Below, in pieces: positions 55,501-64,000 of a stretch of 64,000 nucleotides of DNA. The notes beneath the pieces are model-generated. The model was not told the origin of the DNA, ran no database searches, and saw only the letters and a program-made list of their open reading frames with translations. Each line of letters opens with the position of its first letter. Position 1 is the stretch's first letter. Made by a program: the position numbers and the translations under genes. This stretch comes from Strongylocentrotus droebachiensis (taxonomy: Eukaryota > Echinodermata > Echinoidea > Camarodonta > Strongylocentrotidae): contig JAVYIG010001827.1 of NCBI GenBank assembly GCA_035222895.1, forward strand, positions 1 through 64,000. Direction: 5' to 3'.

Positions 55501-58066
55501 TCCCCAAATGTTATGTAAACCGTTAGGAAAACGAAAAATGGAATTTCGAATTCCAATCATAAATATCTTGATAATCAGACAGGCGATCGGCTTGTAAAAG
55601 TCATAGGATTTCTGACTGACCTAAAGGTTTATAATTATGTTTGCAGCATGAACTAAATCCAGGATTTTGTTACAGAATCTGAGGCAATGTTACCAAGTCA
55701 CTTTAAGGAAAATAAAGATCGAAGCCATAACCAAACGAGAATCGATATTATGTATGACTATCATTTTGTCATCGCCAAAATGTATCCATTTTTGGTATCA
55801 CATTTCTGTTCTGTGTAAACTTTGCCTGAGCCTATATTTTACACTGTAGCAAACCAAATATCCATGTTGGATGACATTGGACAAATAAGTACATTTAATT
55901 GAAGACAATAAGGAGAAGAACAAGAGGAAGAAGGAGAGAAAAAATTAGTAGTAATACAAATAATAGTTGTAGTAAATATTAGTGGTAGAAAAATAATAAT
56001 AGTTATGGTATTATTACAAGGGTTGTTGTAAACATTTTGACTCACCGGGGCGGTTATATCTTGCATGATTGGCGAGCATGTTGTATTTCCCTGTCGGGGA
56101 CTTGATTGGAAACGTCCTTCGAAACAATGCGGGCACTCCAAAGTATACGCCTGATTGGGGAAGGGCAAATGCTAACCCGTTAGCGTCACCATAACGATAC
56201 ACAATGTTCTGTATGGTTGAGCTTCCAGTTTTGTGCGTTTTAAGAAACAACAAGTTCTTTCGCGGAGTGCACGTCGTGACGTCATTACGCGCAGGTCCAC
56301 TCGATTTGCGCGCAGACGCACTCACGGTGTCTGTACTCGTGTTTCCATTGAGCCGCGCATTCTCCATGTGCGGATTGGCAGTTTCTTCGATGCCGTCATA
56401 TTGAGGGCGTGGTTTTGTATCGTACAGGATTTCTGAAACCCTTCTTGCGGGGGAGGGCTTTGCTTGTATTTCAGTACCGGAAGTGCCTGTGAGTGATGCT
56501 TCCCTGAACGCATTCTTGGCCAATGCATTCTCGTTATTGTCTTCAACTCTCCTTGTTCCTGTTTGGTAAGTTTTGCGGTCTTCTGAAATAGCTACGGTCT
56601 TCCCATGTTCAACTGGTTGGTGCGCTCTCTCTGTTTTGTCAGCAACTAATCGAATATTTACAGGCTCGATCCGTCTAAAAGCACAATGAAAACAGGAATA
56701 AGAACAGCAATAAATAAAATTAATATTATTGATGATGGGGATGATGTTGAATATACTAATGGAAATAATTACAATAACGCTACTACTACTACTACTACTG
56801 CTACTATATTTACTAAGACTGCTGCAACTACTGGTTTGACTACTACTCATACAAATTATCATTATCATTATCATAAACAATACTTATATCAAAGTTAATA
56901 ATAATAATAATAATAATGATAATAGTGATAATAATAATCATAATAATAATAATGGTAATAATATTAATAATAATAAAAACTAGAACTTAAATCGTAATTA
57001 TCATTATCTTTATCATAAACAATACTTATATCAAAATTAATAATAATGATAATGATAATGATAATAATGGTAATAATAACAAGACTAATAATAACTAGAA
57101 CTTAAATCGCATTATAATGATATGAATGCATTGACGCCCTTGTTTCTACAGGGCAGACGAAAGGGCGTCTCTGAGATCATTTCGAGGAATTGATTAGAAG
57201 TCTGTAGCATTTATAAAGGTGGAGATAGTTAAGCAGAAAGAAAGTCCGCAAAAACGGCCTGAAAGAGGCCAAATGGCGCCTAAAAGTGCCTACGAAGTTT
57301 GAAATAAATAGGGATAAATGAAGGAACCTGGAATGGGGTCACAAGCACTGCGTGCAAACCGAATGGGATTTGGGTGACGTCATGACGCATGATGTGGCCT
57401 AAATAGCATTCCGTACTAATATAATCATGCAGGGAATAAAACCCTTAATATATATTCAAAATACGGCTTCGCGATGCCCTGCGTTTAGCCATCACAAATA
57501 TGCTTGCAAATTTGAAGGAAAAAGAAAGGAAAGGGGGCGAAAAGCGTTCTGAAAAATGACGTCATAGCCTTGGGCAAAACCTAGCTCCGCCAGTCCGCCA
57601 GCCACTGAATTCTTCAACATGAACAGTTTGATTTTAAAAAATCCAATTTATCCAAATCTATATATTAAAAAAGTCAATCTAATTTTTAAGGAAAACAAAT
57701 CCTAAGAGAAGAGGCGTAAATATTCACTTCTGAATGGCAAACGCCTATAAACTAAAACAACAACAATAACAACAACAATAACTGTGTCCGGAGCAGCTAA
57801 AGTATATTGCCTATGCAGTATGCCGTCAACACAGTCTCACTGTGCAGACGATGTACAAAGAACGGGTTTGATCCCGTAAAATACGTTCCTATGGGTTGGA
57901 CATTTAATACTTACACGACATGCGTTGCTCTCCTAACGGCATCATACTCTATCTGATCCTCATTTATAAGAGCGAAACCTGTAGGACCTTTTACGACAAA
58001 AAGCAGCAGTACCAACGCCAGCGTTCCTAAGATAAGAAGACTCACGAATCTCCTGATTGAATGCAT
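51838..58066 (-). CDS. GAL3ST: Galactose-3-O-sulfotransferase family enzyme (spliced gene)
   Basis: Three coding exons, 58066-57915, 56674-56046 and 52583-51838, join in matching phases (2, then 1) to a 508-residue type II Golgi protein. Residues 7-25 form one membrane anchor; 26-190 is a long, low-complexity stem; the catalytic domain follows. Visible family motifs: the PAPS 5'-phosphosulfate loop KTHKTGSST at 196-204, NHARYN at 253-258, the 3'-phosphate block FRHPSTQF at 276-283, AEYLLESLVLL at 360-370, CWDFSDVTYF at 375-384, and YEHFNRTLW at 416-424 with a possible N-glycan site. Family members transfer sulfate from PAPS to the 3-OH of galactose on glycolipids or glycoproteins. The paralogue and exact acceptor cannot be told. 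The stem is longer than usual for the family. All reading frames are intact. Confidence 0.93.
53453..54170 (-). mobile_element. CCAAT-repeat element, copy 2 (-)
   Basis: In reverse orientation it has the head seen at 12385-12590 (here 53950-54170), a long array of 'aaccaatag' units (53470-53945) and the terminal block 'tacccaggtcgaaaat'. The array is longer and more regular than in copy 1, so the CCAAT tract expands or contracts independently. Confidence 0.7.
54671..55329. mobile_element. piggyBac-like MITE flanked by TTAA
   Basis: The left end TTAACCCTAATAAAGCCGGG and right end CCCGGCTTTTTTAGGGTTAA are inverted repeats with one mismatch; both include TTAA, the piggyBac target site. 659 bp, no transposase frame. 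The interior has adjacent G and C runs at 54688-54718. Confidence 0.72.
56046..56674 (-). CDS. GAL3ST: GAL3ST exon 2
   Basis: 629 bp with acceptor 'cttttag' and donor g|gtgagt. It encodes residues 52-260: a stem rich in charged and small residues, then the PAPS loop KTHKTGSST and NHARYN. The open frame continues into intron 1 (up to 56880) by chance because of trinucleotide repeats. Confidence 0.92.
56675..57914 (-). other. GAL3ST intron 1 with AAT/ATT trinucleotide repeats
   Basis: GT-AG intron with donor gtaagt. 56690-57090 is rich in (AAT)n, (ACT)n and (ATT)n, and the block 'cataaacaatacttatatca' occurs twice (about 56872 and 57014), a local duplication. 57100-57900 has nothing else recognised. 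Confidence 0.8.
57915..58066 (-). CDS. GAL3ST: GAL3ST exon 1 (start codon and membrane anchor)
   Basis: ATG at 58066 in the context acc-ATG-c is the first in frame. It encodes MHSIRRF, a hydrophobic segment and residues to codon 51, with donor gtaagt. A pyrimidine-rich acceptor (gatttcctcag at 58077) lies just 10 nt upstream of the ATG, indicating a 5'-UTR intron. Confidence 0.85.
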
Positions 58067-58079
58067 GGTAACACCCCTG

Positions 58080-59613
58080 AGGAAATCAGGAAAAAAATAT
58101 ACCTAATAATAATTACAATTGTTGTGATGATGATGATAGTAATGATAATTTAAGAAAATAACATAAACACCAATGATAAATAACAACAAAACAAAAATAA
58201 TTGATAGAAGTAATAATAATTACAATAAGGATAATAATAATAGTAATAATAATAAACTAGGCTTCTATATCGCGTTTCATCTTTGTGAAAATATTCATGC
58301 GCTTTACAATAATAAAACAACACAAATTACAGAAATTTCAGAAATATTTTGTGTATTTTGCATTTATTAACATTTATTTCCTTCTCAACAGTACAGTATG
58401 AAACACAATGTATATATAAATACTAGGCTAGGCATTGCATTACTCGCCATGCAAATTCAGGATTGACAACAAATGTCGTGTACATGATTTTACTTGAATG
58501 ATATGCATGCTGTCTAAAGATACGATATAGTACTTGTATAATGTTAGATGACAATTATGGCAATTACAGACACAAAATATTGAAATACTCCATGCACTCT
58601 GAGGAAAGACAGCTAGAGAGTTCGTGACAGAATTTTCAAGAAATATAGTCATGCCAAAGAAGGAAAAAGGGAGGAAATCTAAAAACAAATAAAACAAAAA
58701 CAGGTGTGGACCCAGATTGTACTGTGTGTACACAGGCGAGAGAGAGAGGAATACAAAAAAAAACACACAACTATGCTAGAGTAGGTGTAGGTACCTCTCC
58801 GTACAATAAAAAGATTAAAAGTAACATTATCCTCGCCGTATACGCGTACATTAAACGAAACAAAATAAGTAAGGAACTGCAATACTTCTCAAGACTAGTC
58901 AATTTACAGATATAGTATGTAGCCATTGCTCAAGTAGAAAATAATGTGAGATGTACAATTTGGTACACAGAGACATGAAAAATACGCAATGATATCTACA
59001 AATCATATGAACTGTAATGAAAGAATACATTATTAGTCGTTCATTATCATTACAAAAGTAGAATATGCAATATCGTTTGTGAGACCATATATCTCCTGAA
59101 TTGTACATGGAAATTACTCTAAACTATAAACGATATGAAACTATACAGGCTGGTTCATGAAATCTCCCCCCCCTTTTTTTCCTTCTTTTTTCTTCTTCTC
59201 ATGAACAAACAAAATATTCATCAAAATAAGAACAAGATTAATCATAATCAATCATTATCAAGATCAATTACAGGAAATTGTACTGCCTTAACATCTGAAA
59301 TGCGCTCACCTCTTCGACTTGTAGGCCTATTTATTATTATTAATACATGTTATTATAATTATTCTTTATCTTTCTTTGCATAATCTAGGAATTATTGCTG
59401 TCTGCTGCTTCGAGATCACGGATGTTTCAGAAACATGTAGACGCGACGATGTATAGTTTAATGTTTAATGTTCTTGGAAATGTATTGATTCCAGGTTGTT
59501 GCTGTATAATAATATCAAGCAATAGTCACAGTATTGTAAATTTTCGGGAAACTAAAACAGTATTTAAGCTTGAATTCGCAAACAAGAAGAGATAAATAAA
59601 AGGTTCGACTTAC
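58080..59613 (-). other. Probable 5'-UTR intron of GAL3ST with AAT repeats
   Basis: Bounded by the acceptor at 58077-58079 and a consensus donor (aag|gtaagt) at 59613-59608 on the - strand. 58110-58260 is rich in AAT/GAT trinucleotides. No other exon was recognised. Confidence 0.45.
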
Positions 59614-59760
59614 CTTTTTTAATTAAAAGAAATAAACCCTCTCTCGCCCAGGGAGAGACCAGACAAGAAATGAAAATGTCGTGGAAGAAACAGAACATAA
59701 CATTGCACTCATATCGCTCCAGTGACCACTCAACTACAGTGCCGGAGTTTAACGTTTAGT
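59614..59760 (-). other. Candidate non-coding first exon of GAL3ST
   Basis: A gtaagt donor abuts 59614. The upstream side is less AT-rich than the rest of the region and has no long frame. The transcription start is not determined; no TATA box was noticed. Confidence 0.3.
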
Positions 59761-61060
59761 ATACGCTCCGACAATACAGCACCTCGCCCCGCACTACGCA
59801 CGCATTTAATAAACACGTACCGTGCTTTTCCCGATTGCCTTCTAGTGTTCCTGGTTAGACATCGATCAATATCGATATTTACTTTACATTGTTTGTTATC
59901 CGGTTAGATAATACATGAACGCTATTTATCGACCGGTATAAGACGACTCAAGTAGCTGCTTTCTAGTGTGGTTAGTGTATACTGATATGCAAATAACTGC
60001 GTTACCTTCCTTATGTATTGAACCTCAACACCGGCGATTCAACCCCAAATTTCTAATGACAAATACACAAAACGCAACATCGTTTGGAACGAGGCCTTAT
60101 TATCAACCTTACCGTATTATGTTTTGTTCGGACGATGTCAATGATTTTCGAATGATAATGCCAATTCCCTCACTTATTCTAAAAAGGTAATACAATTAGA
60201 TTTCCCTCCACACTGCAAATATATACCTTCATATTTATATTTATTGTTTGTTTGTCTTTTAGATTTGTCATGAATTCTCCATTTCGGTTGAACAATGCAG
60301 CTGTCCATTTGTTGCCGGAACCAAGAGTTAGAACACCTCATCAACTATCATTCGCTCATAAATTTTCTAGATGTAACGCTCTGAAGTGTTAACATTTCTG
60401 TTATGTTTCGATATTATAAGAATGATTCCTTCGGAGGAAAGAACCATCTGTCTTGATACCGAAGTAAACCCCAATAAATAAAGGAACTATTTGCTTACTA
60501 TACCTGCTGTTGTGAATGCAGTTTAATGAAGTGAAATTAATGTTACTTGTTTTCCAGCCTGGTCTTTCCTCCCTCTGACTTCTCCCCCTCTCCGTTTAAT
60601 TCCCCCATCTCTCTACCTCTCTTACTTCCACTCATCTGTTCTCCTTTTTGCTCTTCCTTTTCCATCAACTTCTCCCTCTATCTCTGTCCATGTTTTTCAC
60701 TTCGTTTCTCTCTCCGTCTATTCTCTCTCTTTCAATTTATTAGCTTTATTAATATGCATGGTAAAATTGTAATCGTGTACGCCACGTTAATCACGGTGGG
60801 GGTAAAGGCAAACAATATTCTTGTTTTTATAAAAAAAACAATTACAAAAACGTAATAAGCCTATTATAGTGTTTTTGTTATCGGATTTACAAAAGCGTTT
60901 AATATTTACCTCGACACTTATGAATCATGTCAATGATTCATTTTATTGACCTTTCAAATGACTGTTGACAGTTTACTTAAAGGTCGTTTAGCATTTTCAG
61001 ATTTGTACCTTTTGAAGTATCTCCCAACCAAACCACATAGAAAAACAATATGTGGAGTAT
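59761..61060. other. Gene-free stretch upstream of GAL3ST
   Basis: AT-rich with a CT-rich block at 60555-60735. Open frames lack domains. Confidence 0.4.
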
Positions 61061-61225
61061 GCACTATAGAACATGACAGGTGTCACATGCATATTCACAT
61101 GTTCTACACATTTTTACATAATAGCAGTGAAGGGATGTTCCTTTTTCTATACCGCAGCAATTGTTGACGAGAGAATGAGGAACTGTATATTTTGTCCTCT
61201 TTCTTTGTCCGTCATATTCATAGTG
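61061..61225 (+). mobile_element. Half copy of the 61887-62155 foldback element
   Basis: Keeps a short left remnant (gcactatagaacatgaca) and the full right arm (tgttctacacatttttacat to ttcatagtg), so most of the left arm was deleted. Confidence 0.7.
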
Positions 61226-61886
61226 ATGGGATGTTTTAAATACAGGTTTAGAAAATAAAGTGAAACTAGGACTAAGACACTAACTACGTCAAGAAGGACG
61301 GTGGTCCATCCAGAGAGAAGGTTAACACAGTTTTTTCGCTGAGATTGAGAGAAGAATACTGAAGGGAGAGAAAAGAGAGAGGGATACTTTACACATAACT
61401 TACGATAAACGTAAAAGAGAGAAGCATTTGCGAGAGAGATAGGTAGATATATAGATAAAGAGAGAAAGAGAGATGGGGAAAGAGAGAGAGAGAGAGAGAT
61501 ACGAAAGAGAAAAGCAGTTTGAGTGTGCGTGTGTGAATGTGCGTGTGTTTGTGTCTGCACGAAAGTCTTGAATGGAGAAGTATTTACTACAGAGGGCGAA
61601 CGAAAGAGAGAAATTGTTTTTTGTATGTGTTTGTGTGTGTGTGTACAGCTATAATTAAGTCCGGCTCTTTTTTTGGGCTGGAGCAAATGTTGAATCACCG
61701 CAATATTCGAAGGAAAACAACACGTTAAAATAGAATCGCTAACATGTCTGACGCATCTTCATAAGTGGAAAATGCAATTCACCATTTGACATGGTGATAT
61801 TCAGAGAGAGGAGGCAGGGTTTTACAACCATGTGGAAAGCTCTATTGATCATGAAGTCTTAGTTGAACTATTTCAAGACGATGATG
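61226..61886. repeat. Spacer with GA and GT tracts
   Basis: Purine-rich (GA)n at 61360-61510 and GT-rich runs at 61518-61560 and 61622-61645. The 183-codon minus frame is low-complexity and partly overlaps the foldback half copy; it is not a gene. Confidence 0.6.
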
Positions 61887-62155
61887 GCACTATGAACATG
61901 ATGGACAAAGAAAGAGGACAAAATATACAGTTCCTCATTCTACCCTCAACAATTGCTGTGGTAGACAAAGGAACATCCCTTCACTGCTATTATGTACAAA
62001 TGTGTAGAACAGGTGAATATGCACGTGACACTGTTCTACACATTTTTACATAATAGCAGTGAGGGATGTTCCTTTGTCTACCATAGCAATTGTTGAGGGT
62101 AAAATGAGGAACTGTATATTTTGTCCTCTTTCTTTGTCCGTAATGTTCATAGTGC
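61887..62155. mobile_element. 269-bp foldback (palindromic) element
   Basis: The left arm 61887-62012 and right arm 62031-62155 are near-perfect inverted repeats of about 125 bp around an 18-bp centre. The arms contain 'gaggacaaaatatacagttc'. No coding capacity. Confidence 0.82.
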
Positions 62156-63256
62156 GGTAAACAGTAATGACATTGTGTATCCTTCTTGAATACATTTTGA
62201 TAAATTAATAGATACTAAATAAATAAATGCATTTATTGGGTAAGTAATTTCATTTAATCTCTTGAAAAAGAAGCGAAACGTGATTGAATTGAATTGAATT
62301 CAATTTATTTCCACATTTGCGTTAAAAATACAGAAACACAGTTATAAACAAAAGTTAAAGTTTAACAACTATCCAAACATCAAATATATGCAAATTAAGA
62401 AGATAAAAGGAAATGTTTTACACTACTTGAAGAAACATACAATGTTAACGTGGCGGGATAAAAAGGAGTTTGTGTAAAACTTATGTCCATGAGCCCGCAC
62501 TGTTTAGAAGCTTTTTTACAAGTCTAAAAACAACATAAATCACACATAGCATAAAACAATATATCGATATTAATGAAAGACAAGAATGTTATTGTGATGA
62601 TATGTGACTTTATTGCATACAATGCAAACAATTAAAAAATACCCCAGATCTAGAGATAGAGAAAGGGGAAAATGGCCTCTAACGCATTACCTAACTACAT
62701 TTTTGTCATATATATGTATAGTTATTTATCTTATGTTTATCCTTGCCACGGACAATGGATTTTTGTAATGAATATATTATTCGTCTCGGTTTGGGGAGGC
62801 TTCAATAAGCAAGAAAATCAGTCTAGAGAGAGAGAGAGAGAAAGAGAGAGAGATAGAGAGAAAGAAAGAGAGAGAGAGAGAGATAGAGATAGTGAGGGAT
62901 AGAGAGAGAGAGAAAGAGGAAGAGAGAGGGATATAATGTAGTTTCAACAGTGTTGCTATATTGATTTTGTTTTCTCTTTGCCTCTTAGAGGTGTTTATTC
63001 AATATTAAAACAATAACATCATTTTGCTAACAATTTAGCAAAACAATGGAACATCAATAATACAAATTACATGTTCAATTATAACTAAGCAAGGAAATTT
63101 CATATTTTGTACTTTCAAATGTTCATTTATTTTTATTCCGTTAGTCATTTCTCTCTTGATGCCATAAATAAATAAAGTTAAAATCTATATTATCATACCC
63201 GTACTTATTACGAAAAATAATCATTTTATAAATAGACCAAAAAGCAATCGACGTTA
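62156..63256 (-). mobile_element. Possible LINE 3' UTR with (GAATT)n tail; GA tract
   Basis: On the - strand, sequence ending 'aaatgtggaaataaattg' runs into a (AATTC)n tail at 62284-62303, like the LINE tail at 25750. It lies downstream of the LINE coding remnant at 63257-63920 on the same strand, so both may be one copy, although the GA-rich tract at 62825-62935 interrupts it. Confidence 0.4.
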
Positions 63257-63920
63257 TCAAATCGATTTCGATTGCGAATTCCTTTTGAGTAATAAAACAA
63301 TATCTTTCTCTATTTTAAGATTGAAAGCATGTAAAACTGAGTCCTTTAAATATTCAAAGAAGGTTTCGTTTGCCTTACATGAAATAAAAGCACGAAGAAC
63401 ATCTTCAGTCTCTTTGCATTTTACACAAAGGTCGTCAGAAGACCCCACTTGAACAGGTTTTTAAGAACGGGTAGCATGTTATTTAAAAGCTTGAAATTAA
63501 ATTCACGAAGACGAAATTATCTAATCCCAATCAAATTCCTATCAAAAACAGAGGACCATTTAACGTCCTTCTGCAAGACATTTTCCCAATACAAACAATA
63601 TTTATTTGTTTTTAATTTGTTTAAAACTTTATACCACTATTTACTACTCAAATGACTAACAGTAACAGGCTTTTAACTGCTTTTCCAAATACAATGTGGG
63701 GATATAGAAATTATGATCTTTGAATCCTAAGGGTACCCTATGCTTATCATTTACCCATATTTTTGGAATTTATTTGTGTAGCTTTTTAAAGATAAAAATC
63801 AAAAGTTGTTTACTTCATCTAGTTTTAAATACGGATATTAAATAATTCATTTACTAAAAAAGTACCGTTTCTAAAGATATCCTTCAGATATGTAATACCA
63901 CTTTTATACCAGTCTTCATG
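63257..63920 (-). pseudogene. Decayed 3' part of a LINE ORF2
   Basis: Reading the - strand through frameshifts and stops gives, in order, DWYKSGITYLKDIFRNGTF, then IWVNDKHRVPLGF, then FRLREFNFKLLNNMLPVLKN and LFKWGLLTT, then LCVKCKETEDVLRAFISC. This order (W..GI..L.D....G.F, then L.EF.FKLLN..LP...L.KW, then C..C...E.......C) is the post-reverse-transcriptase C-terminal region with zf-RVT found in non-LTR retrotransposons. Several stops show it is dead. The upstream part would lie beyond the window. Confidence 0.72.
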
Positions 63921-64000
63921 AAATATTTTTTTTTTTTTTCAAACACAATTTATTGATTATACTATAAAATCTTTTGGTCAACATGTTTCTATGCCGGACA

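Larger units (their letters stand above)
52584..56045 (-). other. GAL3ST intron 2
   Basis: GT-AG intron of 3462 bp with donor gtgagt. It contains the CCAAT-repeat element copy 2 (53453-54170), a G run at 54223-54235 and the piggyBac-like element (54671-55329). No additional exon was recognised. Confidence 0.85.

Noticed and set aside
61147..61698. 183-codon minus-strand frame
   Set aside because: Made of foldback-element arm, GA tract and GT tract; low-complexity.

Overview
The window looks like nuclear DNA from a marine deuterostome, most likely an echinoderm. It is AT-rich and intron-rich, and it is full of tRNA-derived SINEs, small DNA transposons, satellites and poly-G runs. It has one clear spliced sulfotransferase gene and an array of NLR-style leucine-rich-repeat (LRR) exons of a kind greatly expanded in echinoderms. 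There is no bacterial operon structure. Almost all open frames are chance frames in repeats. The echinoderm call is inference from gene content; no species is claimed.

Region 1 (1-22.6 kb, + strand): six cassette exons of exactly 168 bp (4245, 5162, 10430, 15253, 16052, 17973). Each encodes 56 residues (two 28-residue LRRs) in phase 0-0. They are followed by a diverged, probably terminal exon at 21394-21552. Read together they give an in-frame LRR C-terminus of about 388 residues. The N-terminal part of the gene (a NACHT domain, if there is one) would lie before the window. Introns between exons share flanking sequence and a SINE remnant, so the exons spread by segmental duplication. Later insertions fill the introns: an 880-bp palindromic TA-flanked element, a decayed Crypton-like recombinase pseudogene, a GC-rich element fragment with its own TATA/initiator, a CCAAT-repeat element and several satellites.

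Region 2 (22.6-30.7 kb): gene-poor. It has short inverted-repeat elements, a LINE 3' tail, microsatellites, poly-G, and one unidentified GC-rich coding-like island near 27.83-28.05 kb.

Region 3 (30.7-44.0 kb): a complex repeat array with no gene. Its core is three apparently identical 2373-bp tandem units (33709-40827).

Region 4 (44.0-51.6 kb): a CT-rich low-complexity tract with two hAT-like insertions, a mariner-like transposon with about 200-bp inverted repeats and a broken transposase, an approximately 100-bp satellite, and a hAT-like element with a perfect 8-bp target duplication.

Region 5 (51.6-59.8 kb, - strand): a complete galactose-3-O-sulfotransferase-family gene in three coding exons (508 residues) with matching splice phases, probably with a 5'-UTR intron. 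Its introns hold a second CCAAT-repeat element, a piggyBac-like element and trinucleotide repeats.

Region 6 (59.8-64 kb): foldback elements, purine-rich tracts and the decayed 3' part of a LINE on the - strand. The two genes have no evident functional link: one is a probable innate immune receptor, the other a Golgi glycan-sulfating enzyme.
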